From: a virus
Length of the DNA stretch: 34,945 bases
IMG/VR virus record: IMGVR_UViG_3300005533_000230
Span: 1-34,945 of that record
Strand: one strand, 5' to 3'
The notes beneath the pieces are model-generated. The model was not told where the DNA came from and searched no databases. It was given only the letters and a program-made list of their open reading frames with translations. Shown here in pieces: positions 7,659 through 17,351 of this stretch. Numbering within the stretch: position 1 is the first letter of the stretch; each line of letters opens with the position of its first letter. Position numbers and translations under genes: made by a program.

Positions 7659-8364
7659 AGCACAAAAGACGATTTTTGACGAGTTTCAGGCGGCTTCCGG
7701 AGCGCCAAGCGGCGATACGGCTAACATCGTCGAATCTGAATATGGAATTGCGTCGTCGCTTCAGGAGGCGCTGACGGAATTAGCCGGACTGAAGCAGGAA
7801 AATACTAGCCCCGCGTCCGTCAGTCCCGGAGATATTTTAACCGGAGTCATGCAGGGGGCGCCTCCTTCATCAATCTCGGCGGGAACCTCTCCGCGTTCCG
7901 GCTCCGGAGTCGCTGACACCTTTCTTTCAGTGGCATCCAAGGTGTTTGAAAGCGGGCTTGGCATCGTGCCATTGGTGAGCGGGTTGATGGGACTTTTCGG
8001 CGGCGGTCAGAGTACACCGCCGCCCCTGGTTCGATATGCCATGCCCGAGCACCTGTACTTCACGGGCGCGGACACGGGTGGCGCCATGAGCGAAGCTGAT
8101 TACGATCAATTCGGAGCGGCGCGCTTATACGATGGATCGCAAGGCGCTGCAGGCAGTGGCAGAAGCGCCGTGCAGCCAGCCGGCACGCCGGCCCCGGCTA
8201 CGTCGGGCGGCTTGCAAAATACCGCCCCGCCTCAGATTAATGTGACTGTGCAGGCTATGGACTCTCAATCTTTTCTCGACCATAGCACCGAAATCGCGCA
8301 AGCGGTCCGCCAGGCAATGTTGAGTCTTAGCTCCATTAACGACGTGGTGAACGATCTCTCATGA
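7648..8364 (+). CDS. Short tape-measure-like protein
   Basis: The start chosen is the ATG at 7648 (MASKAQKTIFDEFQAASGAP), not the upstream ATG at 7624, because only the former follows an AGCAGAAAG purine run. The 238-residue product has a hydrophobic helical centre (VFESGLGIVPLVSGLMGLFG), a proline/serine-rich linker and a C-terminus NVTVQAMDSQSFLDHSTEIA that I associate with the end of tape measure proteins. It follows the frameshifting chaperone exactly where the tape measure belongs. At about 0.15 nm per residue it would specify a tail near 35 nm, much shorter than ordinary siphophages and similar to gene transfer agents. The stop overlaps the next start (ATGA). Confidence 0.65.
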   Translation: MASKAQKTIFDEFQAASGAPSGDTANIVESEYGIASSLQEALTELAGLKQENTSPASVSPGDILTGVMQGAPPSSISAGTSPRSGSGVADTFLSVASKVFESGLGIVPLVSGLMGLFGGGQSTPPPLVRYAMPEHLYFTGADTGGAMSEADYDQFGAARLYDGSQGAAGSGRSAVQPAGTPAPATSGGLQNTAPPQINVTVQAMDSQSFLDHSTEIAQAVRQAMLSLSSINDVVNDLS

Positions 8365-8720
8365 GCACATTTCCACAACTCAAAACCGGCGCTGTGGCGC
8401 AGTACCCGGCGAGCCGTGGCCTTCGTTTTCAGAATCAGGTCCTTCGGTTCCTGGATGGCGCCGAACAGCGGTATCGCGATTCGGCTGGGCCCCTGCATGC
8501 TTGGGAAATCCAACTCGCCGCGCTGGACGAATCGGAAATCGCAGCGCTCGAGCAATTTGTGCTCGACACGCAAGGGGCTTTTGGGAGCTTTACTTTCACA
8601 GATCCTTGGGACGGCAAGACATATACCAACTGCAGCCTTGCCACGGATGAGATCAGCTTGACATCTGTAAAGGAAACGGATGGAAAGACTTCGCTCAAGA
8701 TAATTGAGACCCGGGGATAG
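8361..8720 (+). CDS. Distal tail protein-like, paralogue A
   Basis: A 119-residue beta protein starting MSTFPQLKTGAVAQYPASRG. It is clearly related to the N-terminal half of the next gene: [FY]PQL-x-TG-x(3)-Q[FY]PA at the start, a helix with L[DS]-x-[ES]E at about 53-60, and a F-x-S-x-[NT]FTF-x-DP motif. It reads as a small distal-tail or baseplate-ring protein that connects tube and hub, a position held by Dit-like proteins. The start overlaps the tape measure stop (ATGA). No enzyme motif is visible. The family assignment is by position and by internal homology only. Confidence 0.65.
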   Translation: MSTFPQLKTGAVAQYPASRGLRFQNQVLRFLDGAEQRYRDSAGPLHAWEIQLAALDESEIAALEQFVLDTQGAFGSFTFTDPWDGKTYTNCSLATDEISLTSVKETDGKTSLKIIETRG

Positions 8721-8722
8721 CC

Positions 8723-9502
8723 ATGCTCGTATATCCACAACTGTCGACCGGAACATTGACGCAGTTTCCGGCGCGCAAACTTCGCCGGATGCGAACCCTT
8801 ATTAATACTCTCTCGGATTTGACAACGGTCAAACTGGCAGACCTGCATGGAGCCACCACAGAGTGGCGGCTGGAATATGCAGGATTGTCCAACGAGGAAG
8901 CGTCCGCGCTGCAGGCATTCTTCTCGTCAACCGAGGGAAGTTTGAACACCTTTACGTTTCTCGACCCGATGGCGAACCTCCTAAGCTGGACGGACCGGCT
9001 GGATAACCAGGTCTGGACCACGGGCTCCTTTCTGACTCTAACGGGGGGAGTGGCGGACCCGATTGGAGGCGCTAATGGATGGCACATTAGTAATGCTGGC
9101 GCCGGTCCGCAGAGTATTACACAAACGCTTTCGGTTCCTGGAGATTATGTCTACTGCGTTAGTGTTTACGTGCGAGCCTCGCAAGGGGCCACCGTAACTG
9201 TGTTGCTGGCCTCGAAACGCGGCGATCGCGTGGCAACCGGCAGGTGGCAGAGAATCTCCTTTTCGGCTCTGGGAGATTCTGGGGCCGAGTCGGTTGCCTT
9301 CGGCCTGGAAGTTCCGGCTGGAGCATCTTTAGATATCTTCGGACTGCAGGCCGAAGCGCAGCCGGCCGCATCGGCCTACAAATCCGCGAAAACCGGCGGG
9401 GTTTTTGAAAACGCATATTTTCGCGACGACCAGTTATCTTTCACGGCAACCGGCGTCAATCGCCACGCGGTCACGGTGAACATCGCTCATGCAAACGGTT
9501 GA
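8723..9502 (+). CDS. Distal tail protein-like, paralogue B with extra beta domain
   Basis: Residues 1-95 repeat the fold of the preceding gene (MLVYPQLSTGTLTQFPARKL, LSNEEASALQAFFSS, NTFTFLDPMANL). Residues about 100-245 add a jelly-roll-like beta domain (GDYVYCVSVYVRASQGATVT, WQRISFSALGDSGAESVAFG, LDIFGLQAEAQPAASAYK) that resembles carbohydrate-binding modules in tail proteins. Two bases separate it from the previous gene, with GGGGAT as ribosome site. The stop lies 14 bases inside the hub gene. Probably part of the tail tip ring, with the extra domain exposed for host contact. A tandem duplication followed by domain gain is the simplest reading. Confidence 0.65.
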   Translation: MLVYPQLSTGTLTQFPARKLRRMRTLINTLSDLTTVKLADLHGATTEWRLEYAGLSNEEASALQAFFSSTEGSLNTFTFLDPMANLLSWTDRLDNQVWTTGSFLTLTGGVADPIGGANGWHISNAGAGPQSITQTLSVPGDYVYCVSVYVRASQGATVTVLLASKRGDRVATGRWQRISFSALGDSGAESVAFGLEVPAGASLDIFGLQAEAQPAASAYKSAKTGGVFENAYFRDDQLSFTATGVNRHAVTVNIAHANG

Positions 9503-12500
9503 GGATCTCAAGGAGCAGGCGGTAACCGATACGCCCCTGCTCGTATTCGATTGCGTACTGCCTGGCGGCCAGCAGGAACACTGGAGCACGCACACTATTA
9601 CAGTTGGCGCCGTTACGTACGACGCCCGCGTGCTGCAGCACAGCGCATTTGACATCCAGACGGCATCCGATCAGGGCGTCGATGGGAGCCCGCGGATCTC
9701 CATTCTGCTGGCCAACGCTGACTCGCATTTCTCCGAGATCGAACGAGCCGTCGGATTTAAGGGCGCGCAACTGACCACTGGGTTTCTGTTCTACGATTTG
9801 CGGAACAATGCACCCCTAACAGACGTGTCAGTAGTGTTTCAGGGTATCTGTAACCCCCCGGAACATATCAAGGAATCCACGCTGCGGCTAACGGCAGCCA
9901 ATCGCATGAACTTACAGCGGCTGTCATTACCGCCAGTGCACATACAACGCCGCTGCCCCTGGGAGTTTCCCGCCACGCTGGACCAGAGAACCGAGGCCAT
10001 CGACGGCGGCCCGAATTTTATATATTCGCGATTTTATCGCTGCGGATACTCTCCGGATATTCCGGGGGGCGTTGGGCAATTGAACGGCGGCACTCCTTTC
10101 ACATCGTGCGGGTACACGCGGCAGGATTGCCAGGCTCGTGGAATGTGGAACCGCTTCGGTGGGGTCGAGTTCGTTCCGCCCGCCATTGCGGTACGGCCTT
10201 ACGGGAAGGATTGGCAGACTTCGGCTGTCTCTGTGAATCAGGCGCGTTACAACGATCTTGTTCCATTGGTATATGGAACCGCCTGGTACAACCCGCCGGT
10301 GGTCTTCGCCCGTAATGACGGCAACCTCACTCGCATGGAAGTCCTCTTGGGAATGGGCGAAATGCAGGGTATCCTGCAGGTCCTGGTGAACGATGTGCAA
10401 ATCCCCTTAGGGGTCACTGGCACAAACATGACCGGCACCGGTTGGTACAACATCGCCACCCTTGGTACCCGAGATGGTGTGTGCGATCCGAACTTTACTG
10501 ATGGCGCGGGGAACCCCGCCGGCGATCCCTACGGAAGCATGGCATACCTGGTCGTCGTGGTTCCTACGCGCTTGAGCAGCGGATCGTCGATCCCTACCGT
10601 TAAAGTGCTGGTGCAAGGCTTAAAGATTCCGGTTTATGCGGCGGACGGCACTTACGGCGGCTTACAGTTTTCCAGTAACCCGGCATGGATTTTGCTCGAT
10701 ATTCTGAAGCGCTGCGGCTGGTCGGACGCCCAAATCGATATTCCGAGTTTCGCAGCGGCGGCTGGCTATTGTGACGAACAGATCAACGCCATTGATCTGA
10801 ACGGCAACGCGATTACGCTGCCGCGTTTTCAGTGCAACCTGGTGCTACAGAATAAGCGCAGCGGCGGGGACGTGGTGCGCGGAATCCGCAATGCGGCGCG
10901 GCTCTATCTGACGTATGGGCCCGGCGGCATACTTCAGTTGAAAGTGGAGAATACGGCCGCCCTCGAACAACCAACCAAGCCCCCGGCATCCAATAGTACT
11001 GAACCGTTGAATGGCGGCTGGCCGAGCTACGAATTCGGAGATGGATCGACCGCATTTTCGGGAATTTTGCGCCGGCCCACGGGTGAGGCAAGCATAACTC
11101 TCTCGTCCCGGAATATCGCGGATACCCCTAATAGTTTCACAGTCGAATTCCAGGATGCGTTGAACGGCTACCAGCAGGATAGCTATGCGATGATGGCGCC
11201 GGATGATATCGCATTAGCCGGCCAGGAGGTTTTCACTAAATTACTTACTCTGGGAATCCCGAACTACGACCAAGCCGCGCGCATCCTTAAATTCAACTTG
11301 GATAAGTCGGTCCACGGCAACATTTATATTCAGTTCGACACGAGCGTTCGGGCCGTGGGTATTCGGCCTGGCGACTTAATTACGGTGACGTATCTCAAAG
11401 AAGGATTGACTCGCCAGCCCTTCCGGGTCACGAAAATATCGCCGGCGACTAATTATCGCACTGCTACCATAACTGCCCAAATTCACGAAGATACCTGGTA
11501 TGCCGATACCAACGGCCAAAGCACCGCAGGGCCGGGAAATGCTTACCCCGGCAGCATGGGTGTCAATGTTCCGAAGCCGCTCTTGGGCTCTGTGCTCGAT
11601 ACCAATGGTGATATTCAGTTCGGCATTATCGAGAGCGAGGTCATGAATAGCGACGGTACGGCGGCCACCAATGTCTCGGTCAGTTTCACCCTGCCGGCCA
11701 TTGCTTCGGCCGCTGGACCCGGTATGCCCCTCATTAGCCTGGTAGCCGCGGTTTCCAGCGGAGGCTCCCTAAAAGGGGGGCAAACCCTATATTACGCCGT
11801 GTCGGGAGAAGACAGTGCCGGAAACGAGAGCGTCCTGTCATTTATCGTCGCGGCCGTCACGATAAATGACGGCAGCGCCGTCACTGTTTCCGGTTTAAGT
11901 TTCGCGCGGGGAACCGCCAAGTTTCATGTTTATCGGGGCACCACTCCGGCCCAAATGTTCCGGATTGCCTCGGATCAGGCCCTTGCGGATACGTTCACCG
12001 ATAACGGGCTGGATAAGCAACTCATCGCACCTACCGATCCCAATTTCGATCACGCCAACTTCTATTGGCGGATGGAGCAACAGCCAGAATCGGCAGCGAC
12101 CATTCACTCGCCGGCGACCGTCGGCAATGGCACGCTACAAATGCCCACTAACGCCTACCAGGGACTGACCGCCCGGATTACACGGGGGACGGGAATGGGC
12201 CAGGAGCGTGCCATTTCTGGTAATGACACCACCACGCTTACGATCCGGCCGCCTTGGGATGTGGAACCGGATGCGACCAGTTACTTCGTAGTGGCGGATG
12301 CGGGTTGGCAGTTCGGCGCCCAGACCAAGAGCAGCCCTGTGCAGTTCGCGATTCCGAACCTCTCTGGAGAAACCGTCGAAATTACGGGGCGCGCAGCCAA
12401 CGTAAACGACTTGGAATCTGAACCGCTCCTCGCCACCGTGAGTCGTTGGAAAATCGGCGGTTCAGGAACCGCAGACACCGATGTTCCGCCCGCGCCATTT

Positions 12501-13385
12501 TTCGGGTTCGGTTCGCCGCGCGGCGGGACGCTGGAACTGAGCGGGGTGTCTTTTCCGGATCTGACCAATACAGCACATATCTCATCGGCCACCATTACGG
12601 TTCACTACTGTGATGAGTTACAGGAAGCTCGCCCGAATTTGTTAGCAGCTAACATCGAATCCGAAGATCACGTCCTAGGTTTGAGTTCCGTGGGCGCGGC
12701 GCAACCGGGAAGCCTGCTTCAGATCGATTCGGAAATTCTGCAAGTGACCGCCTCGCAGAATGGCGGCCTGCAATATACCGTTACGCGCGGCATGCACGGC
12801 AGCCCAGCCGCATCCCATCCGGCAGGTACGCGAGTCTACACCCTTCTGAGCAAAAGTACGATTGCGCCGTTCCCGCCCGATTTTTTTGGCAGTCCTTATA
12901 GTGGTGGTTGGACCTATCCATTTCCTCTACCAAGCGTGCGTGTCGCCAGCGCCGAGCTGTTCGTCACCAACAATAAAGGCCCGAGCCCATCTACAATCGT
13001 ATGCCTCACTGGTACGCGGGATAACGGCCTGCGCAGCCTGACCGGTAGCCAAGTCGAACTGACGGTGGATGGCGTGCTGGGAATCGAAAGCAACGCTGTG
13101 CCTGCCGCGACGCTGCCGCAGACGTGCAGTATCCGGGATATTTTCGCAACCGTAGAGCAGGCCCCCGCAGGCGCGGACCTCGCTTGCGTGATCAATGTCG
13201 ATGGCGCCCCGATTGCAACTCTTACGATTCCTGCCGGCCATTTCGGGTCCCAGTCGATGGACATGACTACAAATCCCAGCGTTGAGGGTTTAGTAATCCA
13301 GGCGGGTCAGTCCATTACCCTCGATGTCACAGCCGTCGGAACAGTGTATCCCGGTAAGCGGCTTACCGCCATCGTGAGACTGTAA
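9489..13385 (+). CDS. Tail hub/tip protein (1298 aa)
   Basis: Large tail-tip protein. The first 150 residues form a beta-rich hub start (VFDCVLPGGQQEHWSTHTIT, PRISILLANADSHFSEIERA). Residues 155-225 hold a four-cysteine site (C155, C185, C207, C214) ending in FGG-x-F-x-P, resembling the metal/Fe-S motif at the C-terminus of lambda gpL-type and BR0599-type tail proteins. The middle (about 230-680) carries baseplate-hub-like domains (FEVQDALNGYQQDSYAM-type region, RPGDLITVTYLKEGLTRQP). FN3/Ig-like repeats follow (YYAVSGEDSAGNESVLSF, ATITVHYCDE). Thus it appears to fuse the roles of gpL-like attachment and hub proteins. The start overlaps the previous stop by 14 bases and the next gene begins immediately after the stop. 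The role is firm as tail tip; domain limits are approximate. Confidence 0.75.
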   Translation: MQTVEDLKEQAVTDTPLLVFDCVLPGGQQEHWSTHTITVGAVTYDARVLQHSAFDIQTASDQGVDGSPRISILLANADSHFSEIERAVGFKGAQLTTGFLFYDLRNNAPLTDVSVVFQGICNPPEHIKESTLRLTAANRMNLQRLSLPPVHIQRRCPWEFPATLDQRTEAIDGGPNFIYSRFYRCGYSPDIPGGVGQLNGGTPFTSCGYTRQDCQARGMWNRFGGVEFVPPAIAVRPYGKDWQTSAVSVNQARYNDLVPLVYGTAWYNPPVVFARNDGNLTRMEVLLGMGEMQGILQVLVNDVQIPLGVTGTNMTGTGWYNIATLGTRDGVCDPNFTDGAGNPAGDPYGSMAYLVVVVPTRLSSGSSIPTVKVLVQGLKIPVYAADGTYGGLQFSSNPAWILLDILKRCGWSDAQIDIPSFAAAAGYCDEQINAIDLNGNAITLPRFQCNLVLQNKRSGGDVVRGIRNAARLYLTYGPGGILQLKVENTAALEQPTKPPASNSTEPLNGGWPSYEFGDGSTAFSGILRRPTGEASITLSSRNIADTPNSFTVEFQDALNGYQQDSYAMMAPDDIALAGQEVFTKLLTLGIPNYDQAARILKFNLDKSVHGNIYIQFDTSVRAVGIRPGDLITVTYLKEGLTRQPFRVTKISPATNYRTATITAQIHEDTWYADTNGQSTAGPGNAYPGSMGVNVPKPLLGSVLDTNGDIQFGIIESEVMNSDGTAATNVSVSFTLPAIASAAGPGMPLISLVAAVSSGGSLKGGQTLYYAVSGEDSAGNESVLSFIVAAVTINDGSAVTVSGLSFARGTAKFHVYRGTTPAQMFRIASDQALADTFTDNGLDKQLIAPTDPNFDHANFYWRMEQQPESAATIHSPATVGNGTLQMPTNAYQGLTARITRGTGMGQERAISGNDTTTLTIRPPWDVEPDATSYFVVADAGWQFGAQTKSSPVQFAIPNLSGETVEITGRAANVNDLESEPLLATVSRWKIGGSGTADTDVPPAPFFGFGSPRGGTLELSGVSFPDLTNTAHISSATITVHYCDELQEARPNLLAANIESEDHVLGLSSVGAAQPGSLLQIDSEILQVTASQNGGLQYTVTRGMHGSPAASHPAGTRVYTLLSKSTIAPFPPDFFGSPYSGGWTYPFPLPSVRVASAELFVTNNKGPSPSTIVCLTGTRDNGLRSLTGSQVELTVDGVLGIESNAVPAATLPQTCSIRDIFATVEQAPAGADLACVINVDGAPIATLTIPAGHFGSQSMDMTTNPSVEGLVIQAGQSITLDVTAVGTVYPGKRLTAIVRL

Positions 13386-16121
13386 ATGGAACCGATCTAC
13401 AAGTTGCAGCCGCATCGCACGATGCATTTGCAGGGTGTCAGCGCTTATGGCGCCGGTGCGGCGTTGTGGGGCGCCTCGGATGCGGGATTCACAGTTTCCG
13501 GTGTCTTTCGGGACCCCGCCGATTTTGCGGTGTTGGTCCTCTGGGATCGCGACGATTTCTACGGGCATCCTCGCTGGTCTTATTTGCCGGACGGAGCTTT
13601 TGCCGGGATCGTGCTCGACTTCGACCTGACTTTTCAGGGGGTATTCCCATTCGAATCGAAAAAACCGGCATGGACGGATTGCCCCTTCCTGAACGGTACC
13701 CTGGCAGACGGCACCAGTGTCCAGAAATCGCTGATCGAACTGGCTTCGGGGCCTACTGGCCGTACGGGCGCTACTGGCTCCTTTGTCCTCAACGCCGGGG
13801 CGATCCAACAGTACGATCGTGTGACGTTGTGGTATCAGAATCTGGCATTCGATTACATCGCGCAAGGCGGCGAATCGACCGCAGACGTCTGTGCGACGAT
13901 CGCAGGTTACGTCAACAACACAGACTGGAGCAAGAACGGTCCGGTGGCGCTTTTGGCGACTTCTGCCGGAAGCCAGATCACGATTACGGCGGAACCGGGC
14001 GCCGATGGCAACGCAGTCACTCTATATGAGCTGCATAAGAATACCAACCTGTTCTTCACTCCCACCTCCGTGCAACTGGCTGGCGGGATCTCCGACAATG
14101 TATCCTGGCATTTCCACGTAGACTTTTCCTCCCTGGGTTGGACTAACGTCCAGAAACTCTGGCTGAGTTTCGCGCCGGCGCTCTGCAATGGGTCCACCTA
14201 TTCAGCCACTGAGTGGCAGGTGGTCGTATCCAACTGGACCGTGCAGGGTGAAGCAGGTACTAGGAGGCTCCAGGTGGCGGGGCCGAATTCGGTGCGGATC
14301 GAAGAGGATGATTCCTGGGTTACATACTCGGGATATTGGGAACCGGCCCCCGAAGAAAAGGGGGTTTTCAGTCAAGGTCGAGCCCTACGGGCCGCCCAAA
14401 CTGGGGCCGCTGCAAACGTGACCACTCGCTGCAGTGAAACGCACGACATCTATTTGGGGACTCGATTCGATTTCGATTGTGGACTCGTGGATGTTCTGCT
14501 GGACGGCCATCCATCCGCTGCCGGTCCATTCGATTGTTACCAGCCGGCCCCCCAAGCCCAATCCAGGATTCGCAGGAAGATGTTCAGCGGCGTCCCCGCG
14601 GGGCAGCACACTCTCCAGATCCGCATTCGCGGCGACCACAACCCACAGAGCCAGGGCACTTACTATTACTTCGATTTCGTGGAGTGCGTCGTGGAGAGCG
14701 ATGTTCCCGATCCGCCGGAGATACACGCCGGCGTCGCCGTTGCAACCGATTTCGACACAGATCACACTTACAAAATGTCGCCGCAACGGTTGGTCTGGGC
14801 GATCCAGAAGAGCGGCCTCATCGGACGAGTCGACCATTACGCAGGCGTTTTCTGGTGGAAACAAGCTGCCGCGGTTGGTGGTAGTGTGCCATGCGTGCAG
14901 GTCGCATGTAGCACCTCAGCGGACGCCTTCGTCACGATTGATGATTGGACCATCGGTAAGTCGATATTTCCCGCGGATACGCCCCAAACCGTGGCTGCCC
15001 ATTTCGCATACTTTATCAACGAGGCAGCTTCCGGAGTATGGGCCGATACCGATGGCGATCGCACGCTGCGGATTTACTGCCGGTCCGCGGCTTTCAGCTT
15101 CAAATGCACGGCATCCGGCGGCGCCAGTGTGGCTGCCGGATCCTTGAGCGGTGGTGTAGCCCCGGAGTGGCAGATCGACCCGAGTGTTACCCCGGTTTTC
15201 AATCGCGCCTTTCGAGACTGGCACGCTGACTTCTTCGCTACCTTGAAGGCGGCCGGCATGGATGCGATGGTGGCATTCTCTCAGGAACTGGTGCAGGCTC
15301 CCGAAAATCCCCCCGCGGCCGTCTGGTACCAGCGGTTCTGGGACCAGACACCCGTTCAGACCGCGACCGGCTTTCAAAACCTGAACAGCTCTCAGTCTGC
15401 CTTCTCCGCCGTGGTGCAGAACTATGCGAAACAGGCTTATGACACGATGGCCGGGCTGATGGAGGCAGCGGGATTGACGGCGCGGCTTCAATTCGGAGAG
15501 ATCCTCTGGTGGTTCGACTCCAATGCATCCGGAATGGCATATTACGATGCCGATACCCAGAGTGCGTTCCAAGCGGCGCACGGAAGACCATTGTCCCGTT
15601 TTCTGACACCGAATGACAGCCCGGCGATAAATGGATCGGTGGATGCCGATTTTCTGCAGCAACGGCTCGCCGCATACGTACAGGCCATTCAAAGCTACCT
15701 GCTACAGCGGCACCCGAACGCCGTCTTCGAGTTACTCTGGCCGCTAGATGTCAATCTCCCCGAAACGAAGCAGTTGAATTGGCACGTGAACTTGCCGGCA
15801 TCCTGGAAGCAGCAGAATGGATCAGGATTTTCTTCATTCCTTTGCGAGGGGTTTCAGTTCGGCGGTATCGACCACAACATGGATGAGGTAGCGCGATGCG
15901 CGGCCTATCCGTTTATGGAATTAAGCTGGACGGCACAAGACTGCGGCTACCTGATGGGTCTTTACAACGCCGGGTGGCCCTGGGAGAGAGAATTCCTCAT
16001 CGCCAGCCGCCAGCTACCGTCGGTAATCAAAATGTGGGCCTATGACCACATTTGCCTGTATGGCCGCTGTGTACCGTTGCCGTCCGAAGCGCGAACGTCA
16101 ACCGTGCAATTGGGCGGCTGA
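13386..16121 (+). CDS. Large tail fibre/tip protein with glycosidase-like C-terminal domain
   Basis: A 911-residue protein directly after the hub (zero-base gap). Residues 1-300 are beta-rich (AYGAGAALWGASDAGFTVSG, QQYDRVTLWYQNLAFDYIAQ), and 300-440 contain a lectin-like jelly roll (GTRFDFDCGLVDVLLDGHPS, GQHTLQIRIRGDH). Residues about 600-890 look like a TIM-barrel glycoside-hydrolase fold (ADFFATLKAAGMDAMVAFSQ, QFGEILWWFDSN, FMELSWTAQDCGY) with candidate acidic residues in FSQE and FGE. It may recognise or cleave surface polysaccharide during attachment. I cannot assign a substrate. Its 3' end overlaps the convergent O-antigen ligase-like gene by 24 bp, and no lysis gene follows. Confidence 0.65.
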   Translation: MEPIYKLQPHRTMHLQGVSAYGAGAALWGASDAGFTVSGVFRDPADFAVLVLWDRDDFYGHPRWSYLPDGAFAGIVLDFDLTFQGVFPFESKKPAWTDCPFLNGTLADGTSVQKSLIELASGPTGRTGATGSFVLNAGAIQQYDRVTLWYQNLAFDYIAQGGESTADVCATIAGYVNNTDWSKNGPVALLATSAGSQITITAEPGADGNAVTLYELHKNTNLFFTPTSVQLAGGISDNVSWHFHVDFSSLGWTNVQKLWLSFAPALCNGSTYSATEWQVVVSNWTVQGEAGTRRLQVAGPNSVRIEEDDSWVTYSGYWEPAPEEKGVFSQGRALRAAQTGAAANVTTRCSETHDIYLGTRFDFDCGLVDVLLDGHPSAAGPFDCYQPAPQAQSRIRRKMFSGVPAGQHTLQIRIRGDHNPQSQGTYYYFDFVECVVESDVPDPPEIHAGVAVATDFDTDHTYKMSPQRLVWAIQKSGLIGRVDHYAGVFWWKQAAAVGGSVPCVQVACSTSADAFVTIDDWTIGKSIFPADTPQTVAAHFAYFINEAASGVWADTDGDRTLRIYCRSAAFSFKCTASGGASVAAGSLSGGVAPEWQIDPSVTPVFNRAFRDWHADFFATLKAAGMDAMVAFSQELVQAPENPPAAVWYQRFWDQTPVQTATGFQNLNSSQSAFSAVVQNYAKQAYDTMAGLMEAAGLTARLQFGEILWWFDSNASGMAYYDADTQSAFQAAHGRPLSRFLTPNDSPAINGSVDADFLQQRLAAYVQAIQSYLLQRHPNAVFELLWPLDVNLPETKQLNWHVNLPASWKQQNGSGFSSFLCEGFQFGGIDHNMDEVARCAAYPFMELSWTAQDCGYLMGLYNAGWPWEREFLIASRQLPSVIKMWAYDHICLYGRCVPLPSEARTSTVQLGG

Positions 16122-17351
16122 TTCCGGAATACGCTCCAATACCCCGACCTCCTTTTCCAGAGCAAGGTACCCGCAGGCCACCACCACCAAAAAAATGGTC
16201 AGGACTTCGCTGTCGCCGAGGTTCACTTCAGCCAACCCCTCCACCATGGTTGCAATGACGACGGCAATGGCGCCCTGCAGGATAAAGCGCCGATCGCGCC
16301 GGCCGGGTGGCAAGCGTTGGAGACCGTGCCAGAAATCGTAAAGAACCGTTAGCAGCAGCCACACCAGCACCAGCATGGTGAGAATGCCCCGCTCGGCGGC
16401 GTATTGCAGGTAAATGTTGTGAAGGTGCCCGTACCATCCATCGGGGAGCGTGGTGCCCGCGGGGACGTAATCCTTGAAATGATACTTGATGCCTTCCGGT
16501 CCTACGCCCAGAATCGGGTGCCGTTCAATAATGCGAATCCCCGTGGTCCAGGTGACGACGCGAAACTCATTGGAATCGACACCCTGCTTTGGCCGCAGCA
16601 GCGAAGTAAAGCGCTCGCGCACGGCTCCCGGCGAAAGCAGGAACACCAGCGCAGCCGCGACAGGAGCCAGTGCCACCAGCGAGCGTCTGTAGAACCAAAG
16701 CAGGTAGACACTCGCGACCGCGCTCGCCACCCAGATACTGCGCGTGAACCCCAGCAGCAGCGCCAGCGCCATGACGCCCGCGCACAACAACCACACCCAA
16801 CCGCGTCTGCGGCTGACCGGGCCGAAGAACAGAAACGCCGTGAGCATCAGTAAGGCAAACATTTCCTGGCCCGAGAATGTCATCCAATGGCTCATGAAGC
16901 CGGTCATACGCTCGGCGGGCGCGTAATAGTCGTAGAATTTGATCCCGAGCGCGTGAGCTTCCTTGACCTTTCCAACGAACTGCACGAACCCGCGCACGGC
17001 AATCAGCGCGCCCACTCCCGCCCAACTGAGAACCAGCCGCCGGACGATCCGCAGGTCGCGGAAAGTTGAGGTCACGACCAGCAGCATGAGGAAGACATAA
17101 AACTTCCGGATCTGCGGCAGGCCGTTCGCGAGTTCTCCTGAAAAGAGCCAGGCGATCACGGTGCCCACCACGAACAGTCCGAGCGGCAGTTTGATGGGCG
17201 GCCAGCGTAACTTCTCGCCCGAAAGCAGGAGCGCCGCCAATGCCAGCCCCAGCAGGATTTGCGCAATGGCGATCGAGAGCAGGATGGCCACCGCCGACCC
17301 GAAGGTCAGCCACTGCGCGGCGCGAAACATCCGGGATTCGGGCTGGCTCAT
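16098..17351 (-). CDS. O-antigen ligase/polymerase-like membrane protein
   Basis: A 417-residue inner-membrane protein with around ten to twelve hydrophobic segments (for example FGSAVAILLSIAIAQILLGL and LVLVWLLLTVLYDF). The large periplasmic loop at about 255-330 contains RIIERHPILGVGPEG and GHLHNIYLQYAAERG; this H-N-x-Y-L-Q-x(2)-E-x-G block is the hallmark of the Wzy/WaaL (Wzy_C) family, which joins or polymerises lipid-linked O-antigen. The start overlaps the hydrolase stop by 4 bases, so the two genes form an operon. It is host rather than phage in type. The 24-bp 3' overlap with the tail gene is noteworthy: phage-derived and host genes directly interlock here. Confidence 0.85.
   Translation of the reverse strand: MSQPESRMFRAAQWLTFGSAVAILLSIAIAQILLGLALAALLLSGEKLRWPPIKLPLGLFVVGTVIAWLFSGELANGLPQIRKFYVFLMLLVVTSTFRDLRIVRRLVLSWAGVGALIAVRGFVQFVGKVKEAHALGIKFYDYYAPAERMTGFMSHWMTFSGQEMFALLMLTAFLFFGPVSRRRGWVWLLCAGVMALALLLGFTRSIWVASAVASVYLLWFYRRSLVALAPVAAALVFLLSPGAVRERFTSLLRPKQGVDSNEFRVVTWTTGIRIIERHPILGVGPEGIKYHFKDYVPAGTTLPDGWYGHLHNIYLQYAAERGILTMLVLVWLLLTVLYDFWHGLQRLPPGRRDRRFILQGAIAVVIATMVEGLAEVNLGDSEVLTIFLVVVACGYLALEKEVGVLERIPESAAQLHG

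Noticed and set aside
14916-15692. 258-codon open frame on the - strand
   Set aside because: Lies wholly opposite the 911-aa tail gene; no ribosome site and no protein-like pattern; typical shadow in GC-rich DNA.
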